Source: Oscillospiraceae bacterium (GTDB lineage Bacteria; Bacillota_A; Clostridia; Oscillospirales; Oscillospiraceae). Taken from it: a stretch of DNA of 64,000 nt. Below are positions 7,597 to 14,611 of the stretch, piece by piece. Location: positions 1-64,000 of the forward strand of contig SVLP01000002.1 of the NCBI GenBank assembly GCA_015067895.1, read 5' to 3'. The notes beneath the pieces were generated by a model. The model was given only the letters and a program-made list of their open reading frames with translations, was not told where the DNA came from and ran no database searches. The translations under genes and the position numbers were made by a program. Position 1 is the stretch's first letter, and every line of letters begins with the position of its first letter.

Positions 7597-8189
7597 GTAA
7601 ACCCGGCGTGTTGCCTTGTTGTAAAGCATTGTAAAACTGTTAAAATTGCGAGGGATTTGGGGGTATGTCTTAACGAATAAATCCAAATCGTTTCAAAGCG
7701 TTTTAGATTGCGGTGCGACAAATGTGCGACAAGGAAGCGACAGCCAAACCGGCTTTTGTGGTGTCAAATCCGCAGACGTTTGCGGATTTGCCCGGGATCT
7801 TCGGGGGCCTCCGGGATCTGATGCACCGGCGTGGAACTGTCTCGGCAAGCATCGGATTGTGATAGCACAATCCGGCTTGTCATGGGCCCGCTGCCCCTGA
7901 TACACCGCACAGATCCCACAGGTTCTATGAAACTGGAAGACACCGCAGTATCCCGCCACTTGGATGGCCTACGGCCTGTCTCTCGCCCATTGAAATTCGC
8001 AATCGATTGCGAATTTCAAGCGTATGGGTGCTTCCAATGCTAGCAAAAGCAACAAAAAGCCGCAGGAAATTTCGTTATCAACGGTTCACTTATACTTGCA
8101 CGGTGTTTTGCAACAAATTAGCAGAATAAAATATGTGATTTCTTCATTTCTCGCATATATTTCAAAGAATTTACGCGCAAAAAATGTGA
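7597..8189. other. Non-coding left end of the element
   Basis: No credible gene. It holds several hairpins: CAAATCCGCA/TGCGGATTTG near 7775-7800, GGATTGTG/CACAATCC near 7854-7873, and a 28-bp palindrome at 7991-8018. The rest turns AT-rich after 8050. Small open frames exist but lack ribosome sites and family resemblance. Confidence 0.6.
7991..8018. repeat. 28-bp palindrome, AAATTCGCAATC half-site, copy 1
   Basis: A perfect palindrome whose core half-site is AAATTCGCAATC. The same 24-bp core recurs at 11280-11303 and 11567-11590, with a degenerate copy at 10992-11016, all within the element. It has no T-run, so it is a protein-binding or nicking site candidate rather than a terminator. Confidence 0.85.
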
Positions 8190-8218
8190 TTGCAAATAAA
8201 TACTAAGGATGATATAAT
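8190..8218 (+). promoter_or_regulatory. Promoter of the regulator/rep operon
   Basis: TTGCAA and TATAAT are separated by 17 bases. Transcription would begin near 8225 and leave a leader of about 250 nt before the XRE gene. Confidence 0.6.
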
Positions 8219-8312
8219 TTAGGCAAGAAGAAAATGCAGCATAGCCACTAACAACCGATATACCTTTAGTGCTATATTGCTTTTTCTTTTGAGCAAATGA
8301 ATACGGAGTGGC

Positions 8313-8467
8313 CGAAAAACGCGCCTGCGGAATGCAGTCCCGTTTTTCGCGTTCAAATCTCTTAATCATGCAATAACATTGACTATCGCATGATTTTAGG
8401 CTGAATGTTAGTGCCCGGTTCCATGTGTTGCTGAAAGCATCGCGTGTAACCGGGCACTTTTAGTTTT
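8313..8467 (+). promoter_or_regulatory. Structured leader with attenuator-like terminator
   Basis: Two hairpins lie in the leader of the XRE/rep operon. The first pairs CGAAAAACG (8313-8321) with CGTTTTTCG (8341-8349) and has an inner CTGC/GCAG stem. The second pairs GTGCCCGGTT (8411-8420) with AACCGGGCAC (8448-8457), followed by TTTTAGTTTT. The second is a plausible intrinsic terminator just ahead of the ribosome site, so the operon may be controlled by transcription attenuation or the leader may be released as a small RNA. Confidence 0.55.
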
Positions 8468-8483
8468 ATCTGGAGGTGCCATT

Positions 8484-8705
8484 ATGCCCGAAGAAATCGT
8501 AAAGTTGAATCGAATCCATTTCGCCACGGAGCTTGCGCGGTCTGGGTTGAAGCTCGGTGATATTGCTGAGCAAACAGGCCTGCGCCGTGAAACACTCAGT
8601 CGCGCCAAAAACGGCAAGAATGTGCGAGTATCTACCGTGAAGAAGCTGGCAGCAGTATTCGGCGTCTCTGCTGCACATCTGGTGTCAGATAAGGAGGAAA
8701 GTTAA
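8484..8705 (+). CDS. XRE-family helix-turn-helix regulator
   Basis: 73 residues from ATG 8484 with CTGGAGG upstream. The helix-turn-helix is LKLGDIAEQTGLRRETLSR followed by AKNGKNVRVSTVKKLAAVFG, typical of short Cro/CI-like repressors. It heads the operon of the excisionase-like gene and the two Rep-like genes and overlaps the next gene by one base. It probably controls replication or excision of the element. Confidence 0.85.
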   Translation: MPEEIVKLNRIHFATELARSGLKLGDIAEQTGLRRETLSRAKNGKNVRVSTVKKLAAVFGVSAAHLVSDKEES

Positions 8706-8917
8706 TGCCTGATGTCCTGACGATCCGGCAAGCAGTAGGCCGCGCCAAAGATGAAGGCTATCCCATCTCAGAATATGCCCTTCGTGCATGGATCCGAACA
8801 AAACAGATCCCGACCGTTCAGGCAGGAAACCGTGCCTTGCTCTACTATCCGAATCTGCTGCGGTTCCTTCGCTGCGAGGAGCAGGCAATACATACCTTGA
8901 TTGGGAGGGAACCATAA
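8705..8917 (+). CDS. Excisionase-like winged-helix protein, copy 1
   Basis: 70 residues. VLTIRQAVGRAKDEGYPISE, then RAWIRTKQIPTVQAGNRALL, has the layout of MerR-like/Xis DNA-binding proteins: recognition helix, wing with GNR, then a YYPNLLRFL helix. The ATG overlaps the stop of the XRE gene by one base. A close paralogue lies at 11974-12186 in the opposite orientation. It may direct excision with the element's recombinase or act as a regulator. Confidence 0.75.
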   Translation: MPDVLTIRQAVGRAKDEGYPISEYALRAWIRTKQIPTVQAGNRALLYYPNLLRFLRCEEQAIHTLIGREP

Positions 8918-8920
8918 ATA

Positions 8921-9628
8921 ATGCACAATCAGTTAGAACCAGTTACCGACAATATGCCACCGATGAGCGACCAACGGAAGAAACGGGGCAATAATTGGAA
9001 CCGCAGGTCACCTGCGGGCAAGTCTCGCAGAATGACCAGGAGCAACAACAAGAAACAATCAAAGCATCTTTCGTATCTGCTTGAAGAATACTTCGGCGGG
9101 CGAAATGCGTATTTTGCTACCTTCGATTTTCACTCCGAACAGCTTCCCACAACTTATGACGCCTGCGTTTCCCGCTTTCGGAAATATTTGCGCGAAATTA
9201 GAGCAGATTTCCGCCGGCATGGAAAAGAATTGGTGTTTATCTATGCAGTACATGGAGAGTCAGCGGAGGAAAATAAATATCTGGAGTCTGTATCGGCGTC
9301 CAAATGGGAAACTACCCCGTGGCGGGATTCTGAAAAGTGGGAGAGTCTTTCCATTCCTGGAGAGAGTAAGACGATTCAGATACAATCGGCATTTTTTCAT
9401 GTTCATTCGGTTTTTCTTCTACAGGCAGAGGATATCGAAACACTTTTGGCTTTCTGGCCATGTGGAGCCGTATCTATTCAGCCACTTCCTACAGAGGCGG
9501 CGAACCTTCGCAGGCTTGCCGAGTTCTTTATGATTGAACGTTGGGCTGAAATAACGCCAAAATCCCGCCGTGCCTATATCCCTTGTCAGAGCATTGGCAC
9601 AAAAGAAAGAAAGGAGCGCACAAACTGA
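8921..9628 (+). CDS. HUH Rep-like protein with degenerate active site
   Basis: 235 residues from ATG 8921, three bases after the preceding stop. It aligns by eye along its length with the next gene: AYFATFDFHSEQLP corresponds to motif 1, FHVHSVFLL (H160, H162) to the metal-binding HUH motif, and LRRLAEFFMIER to the motif 3 region. At the position of the catalytic Tyr it has F202, and I205 replaces the following Lys. It therefore keeps the metal ligands but should not be able to form the phosphotyrosine link. A DNA-binding or regulatory paralogue is likely. The basic N-terminus (residues 18-48) is specific to this copy. Confidence 0.7.
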   Translation: MHNQLEPVTDNMPPMSDQRKKRGNNWNRRSPAGKSRRMTRSNNKKQSKHLSYLLEEYFGGRNAYFATFDFHSEQLPTTYDACVSRFRKYLREIRADFRRHGKELVFIYAVHGESAEENKYLESVSASKWETTPWRDSEKWESLSIPGESKTIQIQSAFFHVHSVFLLQAEDIETLLAFWPCGAVSIQPLPTEAANLRRLAEFFMIERWAEITPKSRRAYIPCQSIGTKERKERTN

Positions 9629-10512
9629 AAGATTACTACATCCGTAGACTTCGGGCAGGCCGGTACGTCAGAGTTGTTCGGTATCGGCGTCCTCTGCCGT
9701 CAGACAGGCCAGCAGCCCGCAGGGAGAAAACCAAAGTAACAAAGGCAGCACAAAGGTATCTGAACAATAAGAACGCCATTGAAAAGCTGACACTGATGCT
9801 CTGCGCGAACTTCGACCACAAGAACGCCCACTTTGTTACCCTGGACTTTGCAGACGAATACCTTCCCGCCACGCGGAAGGACGCCAAAAAGGTTGCCGCT
9901 GCCTTCTTCACATCATTACGCGAAGAATGGAAACGCAGAGGGAAAGAGCTGAAGTATATCTATACCCTCGAAGGTGAGCGGCTGGCCAGTGCGCCGGAGG
10001 CCGCGCCGGTATCCAGTCGTCAATGGGAAATAGCCCCGTGGCGGGATCGTGACCGCTGGGAGCTGCTGGAGCATCCTGACGCCGATGAAAAGGATACGCC
10101 GGTTCGTTTCCATATCCATGCCTTCCTCTTGCTGGATCAAGAAGGGAAGGAGGCTGTCCGTGCCTTCTGGACGAAGGGCTATGTCTACGCAAATCAGATG
10201 CGTGTCAATGACCTGGAGACATTCCACCGGCTAGCGGCCTATGTTACCAAAGACCGGCGTAATGATAAGACGCCCAACGGTGATCGGATCTATACGCCCA
10301 GTCTCAATCTCGAAAGGCCGACCGTGGAGGGCCATTGGTGCGAGGAGTACGAAGTAGTCGAAGCACCGGCAGGCGCCGAGGTGATCCACAGCGGGCGGGA
10401 AGATTCCATGTATACAAGTTTCCAGTATTGCTATTATCGGATGCCGCGCCCGCAGCAGCACTCGGAGCCGTACAAGAGCAGAGGTAGCCTGAAAAGCAAG
10501 CACAGGTATTAG
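9625..10512 (+). CDS. HUH-family replication initiator / nickase
   Basis: About 295 residues. Motif 1 AHFVTLDFADEYLP (68-81), HUH motif RFHIHAFLLL (H163, H165) and motif 3 LAAYVTKDRR (Y206, K209) fit a single-Tyr rolling-circle Rep endonuclease. Such enzymes nick one strand at a hairpin origin and stay bound through Tyr. The start is uncertain: no ATG or GTG fits. AAAGGAG sits 8 bases before a CTG at 9625 that overlaps the previous stop (CTGA), whereas the earlier TTG at 9583 has no ribosome site. I prefer the CTG. Downstream lies the repeat-rich candidate origin. Confidence 0.78.
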   Translation: MKDYYIRRLRAGRYVRVVRYRRPLPSDRPAARREKTKVTKAAQRYLNNKNAIEKLTLMLCANFDHKNAHFVTLDFADEYLPATRKDAKKVAAAFFTSLREEWKRRGKELKYIYTLEGERLASAPEAAPVSSRQWEIAPWRDRDRWELLEHPDADEKDTPVRFHIHAFLLLDQEGKEAVRAFWTKGYVYANQMRVNDLETFHRLAAYVTKDRRNDKTPNGDRIYTPSLNLERPTVEGHWCEEYEVVEAPAGAEVIHSGREDSMYTSFQYCYYRMPRPQQHSEPYKSRGSLKSKHRY

Positions 10513-11005
10513 TCCCCAAAGCAACCGAATAACGCTGCCACGAGGCCATCGTTTTAGCTTGGTGGTGGTCAATATCTTCTCTGAGAGGGAAACAGAAAAA
10601 GAAAAGAAGGTCTATGAAACACGCGGTTCCTGCGGTATAATGCAGGTAGTTACAGCCACCCAAAAGCGTGTTTTTCTGCTGATTGTTTGCCGAAAACCGT
10701 GGCGGGATCGCTGTAAATAGCCCCCGAAAACACCTGTATCGGATGCTGTTAACACAGAGACGCAGTGTGCATGACCCGCAGACGGATTGCGGGTGTTCGT
10801 TCTGGCGTAGCCATACCCCCCCTGCCTGGGCGGGAGGGGCGCACCCCAGAGGACCGAGGGGGCCAGCTCGGAAGAATGCACAGGTCGCGCATATACCCCC
10901 CCTGGGTCAATGGCAATTCAGGGGGAAGCGACTTTTAGCGGCTTTTTGCGCGATTTGGAAAAAGTGGCTTTACTTTTGGGAAAACTATACCCAAATTGGC
11001 AATCA
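10513..11005. other. Non-coding GC-rich stretch after the rep gene
   Basis: No convincing gene; open frames in several registers reflect high GC. It contains C-tracts (ATACCCCCCCTG twice, near 10812 and 10894) and leads into the 287-bp tandem repeat. A replication origin or structured RNA is possible. No promoter or terminator stands out. Confidence 0.5.
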
Positions 11006-11579
11006 ATTGCGAATTTGCAACTATTCTCGCTTGCGTACTATGGTGTCCCGCCACCGGGAGGGCCTTCGGCCAGACGTCACCGGCACGGCCTGCACCGCCT
11101 GTCCTTCGACCCCCTGGAAAGAAACGGGTCACAGGCCCCGCAGAGCGGCCCCAGACGGGGGCACGGTTTGCATCGTCGTCGGGGAGCTTCCCAAAACGAG
11201 CCGCTCAGGGGGCCGCTCTGCGTCCGGGAGCATCCCGCCGCCCAAAAACAAAACATACTGAATAGTTGACAGTTTCTCCAAATTCGCAATCGATTGCGAA
11301 TTTGCAACTATTCTCGCTTGCGTACTATGGTGTCCCGCCACCGGGAGGGCCTTCGGCCAGACGTCACCGGCACGGCCTGCACCGCCTGTCCTTCGACCCC
11401 CTGGAAAGAAACGGGTCACAGGCCCCGCAGAGCGGCCCCAGACGGGGGCACGGTTTGCATCGTCGTCGGGGAGCTTCCCAAAACGAGCCGCTCAGGGGGC
11501 CGCTCTGCGTCCGGGAGCATCCCGCCGCCCAAAAACAAAACATACTGAATAGTTGACAGTTTCTCCAAATTCGCAATCG
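11006..11579. repeat. 287-bp tandem duplication, two copies
   Basis: Positions 11006-11292 and 11293-11579 appear identical at the stretches I compared throughout, with an 11-base start of a third copy at 11580-11590. Each unit begins inside the AAATTCGCAATC palindrome, so palindromes mark every unit boundary. The interior is GC-rich with internal inverted repeats. It lies between two converging gene clusters, directly downstream of the HUH Rep gene, where a replication origin could sit. Confidence 0.9.
11279..11304. repeat. 26-bp palindrome, AAATTCGCAATC half-site, copy 2
   Basis: A perfect palindrome at the junction of the two 287-bp units. Confidence 0.85.
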
Positions 11580-11594
11580 ATTGCGAATTTGGAG
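11563..11594. repeat. 32-bp palindrome, AAATTCGCAATC half-site, copy 3
   Basis: A perfect 32-bp palindrome (outer arms CTCC/GGAG) at the far end of the tandem repeat, the longest of the set. Confidence 0.85.
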
Positions 11595-11608
11595 AAGCAG
11601 ATAATAGG

Positions 11609-11644
11609 AAACCCCGCCACAGGTTCAGCCCGTGGCGGGGTTAC
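11609..11644 (-). terminator. Terminator of the leftward cluster
   Basis: An 11-bp stem (AACCCCGCCAC / GTGGCGGGGTT) lies five bases beyond the stop of the last leftward gene and is followed by a T-rich stretch on that strand. Confidence 0.8.
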
Positions 11645-11648
11645 TTGA

Positions 11649-11933
11649 TTATGCGGTTTTGGCAGCCTTGAGCACTTCGTATGCCTGATCGACTGCGGTG
11701 CTTGCCACATCGACAACGCCGAGAAGCTGACGCCGGGACAGCGAGAGAAGCGAATAAACAACATTGAACGAATCGTCGATTGTTTCACACTCGGCGGGAG
11801 TGAGATTCTTGACGCATTCCCACCATTCCCAAAGCTGATCGTCAAACACCGAAAGTACGTTCTGAATCTCTTCAAGTGTGATTACTGCCCCTTCCAGCTC
11901 TGACACAGCATCATAGATGGCTTGGCGTTCCAT
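11649..11933 (-). CDS. Small helical protein of the element
   Basis: 94 residues from ATG 11933, chosen for AAAGGAGGA upstream; the open frame extends further. The sequence (MERQAIYDAVSELEGAVITL ... DDQLWEWWECVKNLTPAECE) is acidic, helical and soluble. Last gene of the leftward cluster. I do not recognise it. Confidence 0.7.
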   Translation of the reverse strand: MERQAIYDAVSELEGAVITLEEIQNVLSVFDDQLWEWWECVKNLTPAECETIDDSFNVVYSLLSLSRRQLLGVVDVASTAVDQAYEVLKAAKTA

Positions 11934-11973
11934 AGGATCCTCCTTTCTGCGGCCCCCTGGCCGCGTGTATTCA

Positions 11974-12186
11974 TTATCGGCGGGGTGCATCCGGCATCAT
12001 CTGCCCGCCACCCTCGCAGCGGAGGAACCGCAGCAGATTCGGATAATACAGCAGGGCACGGTTCCCCGCCTGAACGGTCGGGATCTGACGGGAGCGCACC
12101 CAGGCGCGAAGGGCATATTCCGAAATCGGATAGCCTTCATCTTTGGCGCGGTCTACGGCCTGCCGGATCGTCAGGACGTCGGGCAT
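11974..12186 (-). CDS. Excisionase-like winged-helix protein, copy 2
   Basis: 70 residues; the first 57 are almost identical to copy 1 (VLTIRQAVDRAKDEGYPISE, GNRALLYYPNLLRFLRCE), and the DNA is clearly homologous with mostly third-base changes. The two copies are inverted with respect to each other, so the element holds a pair of inverted repeats about 3 kb apart. The C-terminal dozen residues differ. The start lies inside the 3' end of the next gene upstream. Role as for copy 1: excision factor or regulator. Confidence 0.72.
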   Translation of the reverse strand: MPDVLTIRQAVDRAKDEGYPISEYALRAWVRSRQIPTVQAGNRALLYYPNLLRFLRCEGGGQMMPDAPRR

Positions 12187-12746
12187 TCGGATTCACCCCC
12201 TCCGGGATCTCTGGGCAGGATGATGGAATCTTCCCGCAGGAAGGGCCGGAGCTGGGCAGCGGTGGTGTAAAGGACTTCCCGCATCTCCCCATCGAACAGG
12301 GCCTTTCTGGGCCGCTCAGGGCGGGGGATGATGTGGCCGAACTCCTCCAGCATCCGAAACAGCGTGTCGCGCTTGACGCGCTTGCACCATGCTTCACGGT
12401 AGGCCTGAGCCACGAGCCGGGCGTCCAGGATGACCTCGGCTCCGCTGCACTCTCCGATGACGCGGAGGGGAGAAGCTGCCGCCGATCCTGCTTCCCGGAA
12501 GCAATAGCCCATCTGGAACTCTGCGGAGATCGCGAAGCCGATAGAAGCCATGACGTCGGACGCTGTGTCGGCCATCTGCTGCCGCTCCGGCGTCAGGACT
12601 TCCCGCCGAAGCTCGGCGGCGGAAATGTCGAACTTGCGCCGCTTCATAACAGCGGCGACCGTTGCGTGGATCCAGTCCAACTCTCTATCCGGGAGATAGG
12701 GAAGGGCACTCCGGATGGAGCGGATGTAGTGTGTTCTGTTGTCCAT
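12171..12746 (-). CDS. Element protein of unknown function
   Basis: 191 residues from ATG 12746 with GGAGGT upstream. Features: N-terminal helical segment (RSIRSALPYLPDRELDWIHA), a central part ending LVAQAYREAWCKRVKRDTLF, and a C-terminus RPFLREDSIILPRD. No catalytic motif is seen. Its 3' end overlaps copy 2 of the excisionase-like gene by 16 bases, so the two are expressed together. I do not recognise a family. Confidence 0.65.
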   Translation of the reverse strand: MDNRTHYIRSIRSALPYLPDRELDWIHATVAAVMKRRKFDISAAELRREVLTPERQQMADTASDVMASIGFAISAEFQMGYCFREAGSAAASPLRVIGECSGAEVILDARLVAQAYREAWCKRVKRDTLFRMLEEFGHIIPRPERPRKALFDGEMREVLYTTAAQLRPFLREDSIILPRDPGGGESECPTS

Positions 12747-12800
12747 GTTTACCTCCATGCGTGGCGGGCGGTGGTGCCCGCGTGTGATTTATACTTGACA

Positions 12801-12839
12801 GGAGGGGGTATCCCGGTTTATACTGGATTTACCCCCTCC
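12801..12839. promoter_or_regulatory. Inverted repeat between leftward genes
   Basis: GGAGGGGGTA and TACCCCCTCC are perfect inverse arms with a 19-base centre. It lies in the 150-base gap between two leftward genes and may be an operator or a processing hairpin; no T-run follows. Confidence 0.5.
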
Positions 12840-12900
12840 GTGGTGGGCGTTAAGCTCTTTGCATCGTGCTTTGGTCGGCGTCTGATGCAAGGGGCTTTTC

Positions 12901-13230
12901 TTATGCCGCGATGGGCTGAACCTGAGATGCGCCGAAGAACCGGGCCTTGTAGGTCTTACCATCGCCCTTGCTGGCCCAAATCAGGTCAGCACCGAACAGG
13001 GCCTTGGATCCGTGGGCGACTTCGTAGCCGAGGGCCTTCCAGCCGCTCCAGGTGTTGGTTTCCTCTGTGACGCCCGCAGCGGCCTTGGCGGCGGCGATCC
13101 GGGCGGCGTTGACTTCCTGGGCTTTGGCGGATTCCCAGGCGCGGTGCAGGCACTCGCTGAAGCTGATACCCAGCTTGCGGAACAGCTCCCAGGCTTTGGA
13201 CATGATCCGGGAAAGGTTAAATTTCTTCAT
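12901..13230 (-). CDS. Small basic mobile-element protein
   Basis: 109 residues from ATG 13230 with GGAGG upstream. It begins MKKFNLSRIMSKAWELFRK, a segment I have seen in short proteins of clostridial plasmids and conjugative elements, followed by a helical linker rich in Ala and a C-terminal part WSGWKALGYEVAHGSKALFG. No known activity. First gene of the leftward cluster, divergent from the RHH regulator. Confidence 0.68.
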   Translation of the reverse strand: MKKFNLSRIMSKAWELFRKLGISFSECLHRAWESAKAQEVNAARIAAAKAAAGVTEETNTWSGWKALGYEVAHGSKALFGADLIWASKGDGKTYKARFFGASQVQPIAA

Positions 13231-13347
13231 GGGGTTTACCTCCTTGTGATTGGTTGCCGTCTCTCCGGGCAGTCGCCGCTCCTTTGTGTTTGGTGTAGCA
13301 CTTACAACAGGCGGTGTTGAAATTGGGCTGTGCTGTTCTATCTGTCT

Positions 13348-13456
13348 ATATGTTACCATATATGTACCCATATATCAATATGGAATCATGTACAAATATG
13401 TTCCCATATATTCGTCTATTTTCTATATGGACACATATAGTATTATGTGGTATAAT
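13348..13456 (+). promoter_or_regulatory. Divergent control region with operator-like repeats
   Basis: Three 16-base sites of pattern ATATGTwmCCATATAT occur at 13348-13363, 13360-13375 and 13396-13411. An 18-bp palindrome, CTATATG-GACA-CATATAG (13423-13440), overlaps a promoter with TGGACA (13428-13433) and TATAAT (13451-13456) at 17-base spacing. The sites lie upstream of an RHH gene and are its likely operators, giving autoregulation of the rightward operon and perhaps control of the leftward one. Confidence 0.65.
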
Positions 13457-13528
13457 GGGGTTACGGTGGAGGAGACAGAAAATTACATTCCCGCCACCCT
13501 TGAATTTTGAACATCGGAGGTTCCATTG

Positions 13529-13738
13529 ATGGCAGAGAAAAAGGTTAGCGAAGCCCAGCGCAAGGCCACGGACAAGTATCTGGAGAAGTTTGACGAAATG
13601 CGGGTCAGAGTCCCGAAGGGCCAGAAGGACGCAGTAAAGGCCCACGCAGAGGCCCAGGGCGAAAGCCTGAACGCCTTTATCAACCGGGCAGTCACAGAGA
13701 CTATGGAGCGGGATAACGCCGAGAAGGGGATCGTATGA
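13529..13738 (+). CDS. Ribbon-helix-helix (Arc-like) regulator
   Basis: 69 residues from ATG 13529 with CGGAGG upstream. The core MRVRVPKGQKDAVKAHAEAQ, then GESLNAFINRAVTETMERD, fits an RHH fold: a short beta strand for DNA contact and two helices. RHH proteins bind tandem or palindromic AT-rich operators such as those just upstream. First gene of the rightward operon leading to the recombinase. Confidence 0.8.
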   Translation: MAEKKVSEAQRKATDKYLEKFDEMRVRVPKGQKDAVKAHAEAQGESLNAFINRAVTETMERDNAEKGIV

Positions 13739-13821
13739 CACCCCACAGCGCAGGCAGCAGTAATGACGCCGGACGCCGGGCCGCTCAGATCGCAGGGCGG
13801 AGCTGTAACGGAGGTTGCTAG

Positions 13822-14607
13822 ATGAGACACAATGCACTCTTGTTTGGTGATTACCCAATAATGGTAACGAAGGAGCTTGCAACGCTCCTGGGTCTGAATG
13901 AAGCAATCGTTCTTCAGCAAGTACATTATTGGTGCAGTCACAATGAACGCGCCGGGATCAACTATCGGGACGGTTACTATTGGTGTTTTAATTCTTATGT
14001 GAATTGGCAAAAGGAATTTTCATGGTGGGGAGACAAGACAATTCGCACAACTTTCAAAAAGCTGGAGAATCTGGGCTTGCTAGTAACCGCAAACTATAAC
14101 CGTGTCAAAATGGATCGCACGAAATGGTATCGAATCGATCATGATGCATTGGATGCACTTATAGCTGCGAATAACCCGCCACCAGAGACGGAAAATCCGC
14201 AGCCATTCGGTAAAAATTACCGAATGGAATCGGTAAATATTACCGAACCAATACCAGAGATTATTAAGAAAAATAAAAATGGTTTTGCGCCGGATACGGC
14301 GAAAACCTCTTTTGGTTATGAACCAGCCGATATAGACAAATTCATTGCATGGTACTTTGAAGAATATCGACGCATATTCGGTAAAGATCACCCCAGCATA
14401 AGAGCAGATCAAAGGCAGCGTGTTTTCACTGAGCTACACGACTTCGTGAATGATTCTGATTTCTCGCCGGTTGATCTCGACGGCCTGCAGGCTATGGCGC
14501 AGGTATTCTTTGACTATGTTAAGAGTAACGATTGGCACATAAGCCACTTTGCAACGCCAGGTATATTGAAGCACCAATTCTACGAAGTCTATTACAACGG
14601 GAGGTGA
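13822..14607 (+). CDS. Winged-helix replication-like protein
   Basis: 261 residues from ATG 13822 with CGGAGG upstream. The N-terminal 120 residues (LFGDYPIMVTKELATLLGLN, then QQVHYWCSHN, and FSWWGDKTIRTTFKKLENLG) form a winged-helix domain like those of DnaD-type and phage replisome organiser proteins. A linker rich in Pro/Asn precedes a C-terminal helical domain ending in SHFATPGILKHQFYEVYYN. It may load a helicase at the element's origin. Codon use is more AT-rich than its neighbours, suggesting separate ancestry. Confidence 0.7.
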   Translation: MRHNALLFGDYPIMVTKELATLLGLNEAIVLQQVHYWCSHNERAGINYRDGYYWCFNSYVNWQKEFSWWGDKTIRTTFKKLENLGLLVTANYNRVKMDRTKWYRIDHDALDALIAANNPPPETENPQPFGKNYRMESVNITEPIPEIIKKNKNGFAPDTAKTSFGYEPADIDKFIAWYFEEYRRIFGKDHPSIRADQRQRVFTELHDFVNDSDFSPVDLDGLQAMAQVFFDYVKSNDWHISHFATPGILKHQFYEVYYNGR

Positions 14608-14611
14608 GAGC

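Noticed and set aside
7646..7900. Possible genes at the left end of the element
   Set aside because: No ribosome sites, mutually overlapping frames on both strands, and sequence dominated by hairpins.
10683..11556. Overlapping open frames in and around the 287-bp repeat
   Set aside because: Frames are open in several registers on both strands, repeat with the unit, and lack ribosome sites; composition alone explains them.
11006..11579. CRISPR-like repeat
   Set aside because: Only two long direct copies with no short repeats and unique spacers.
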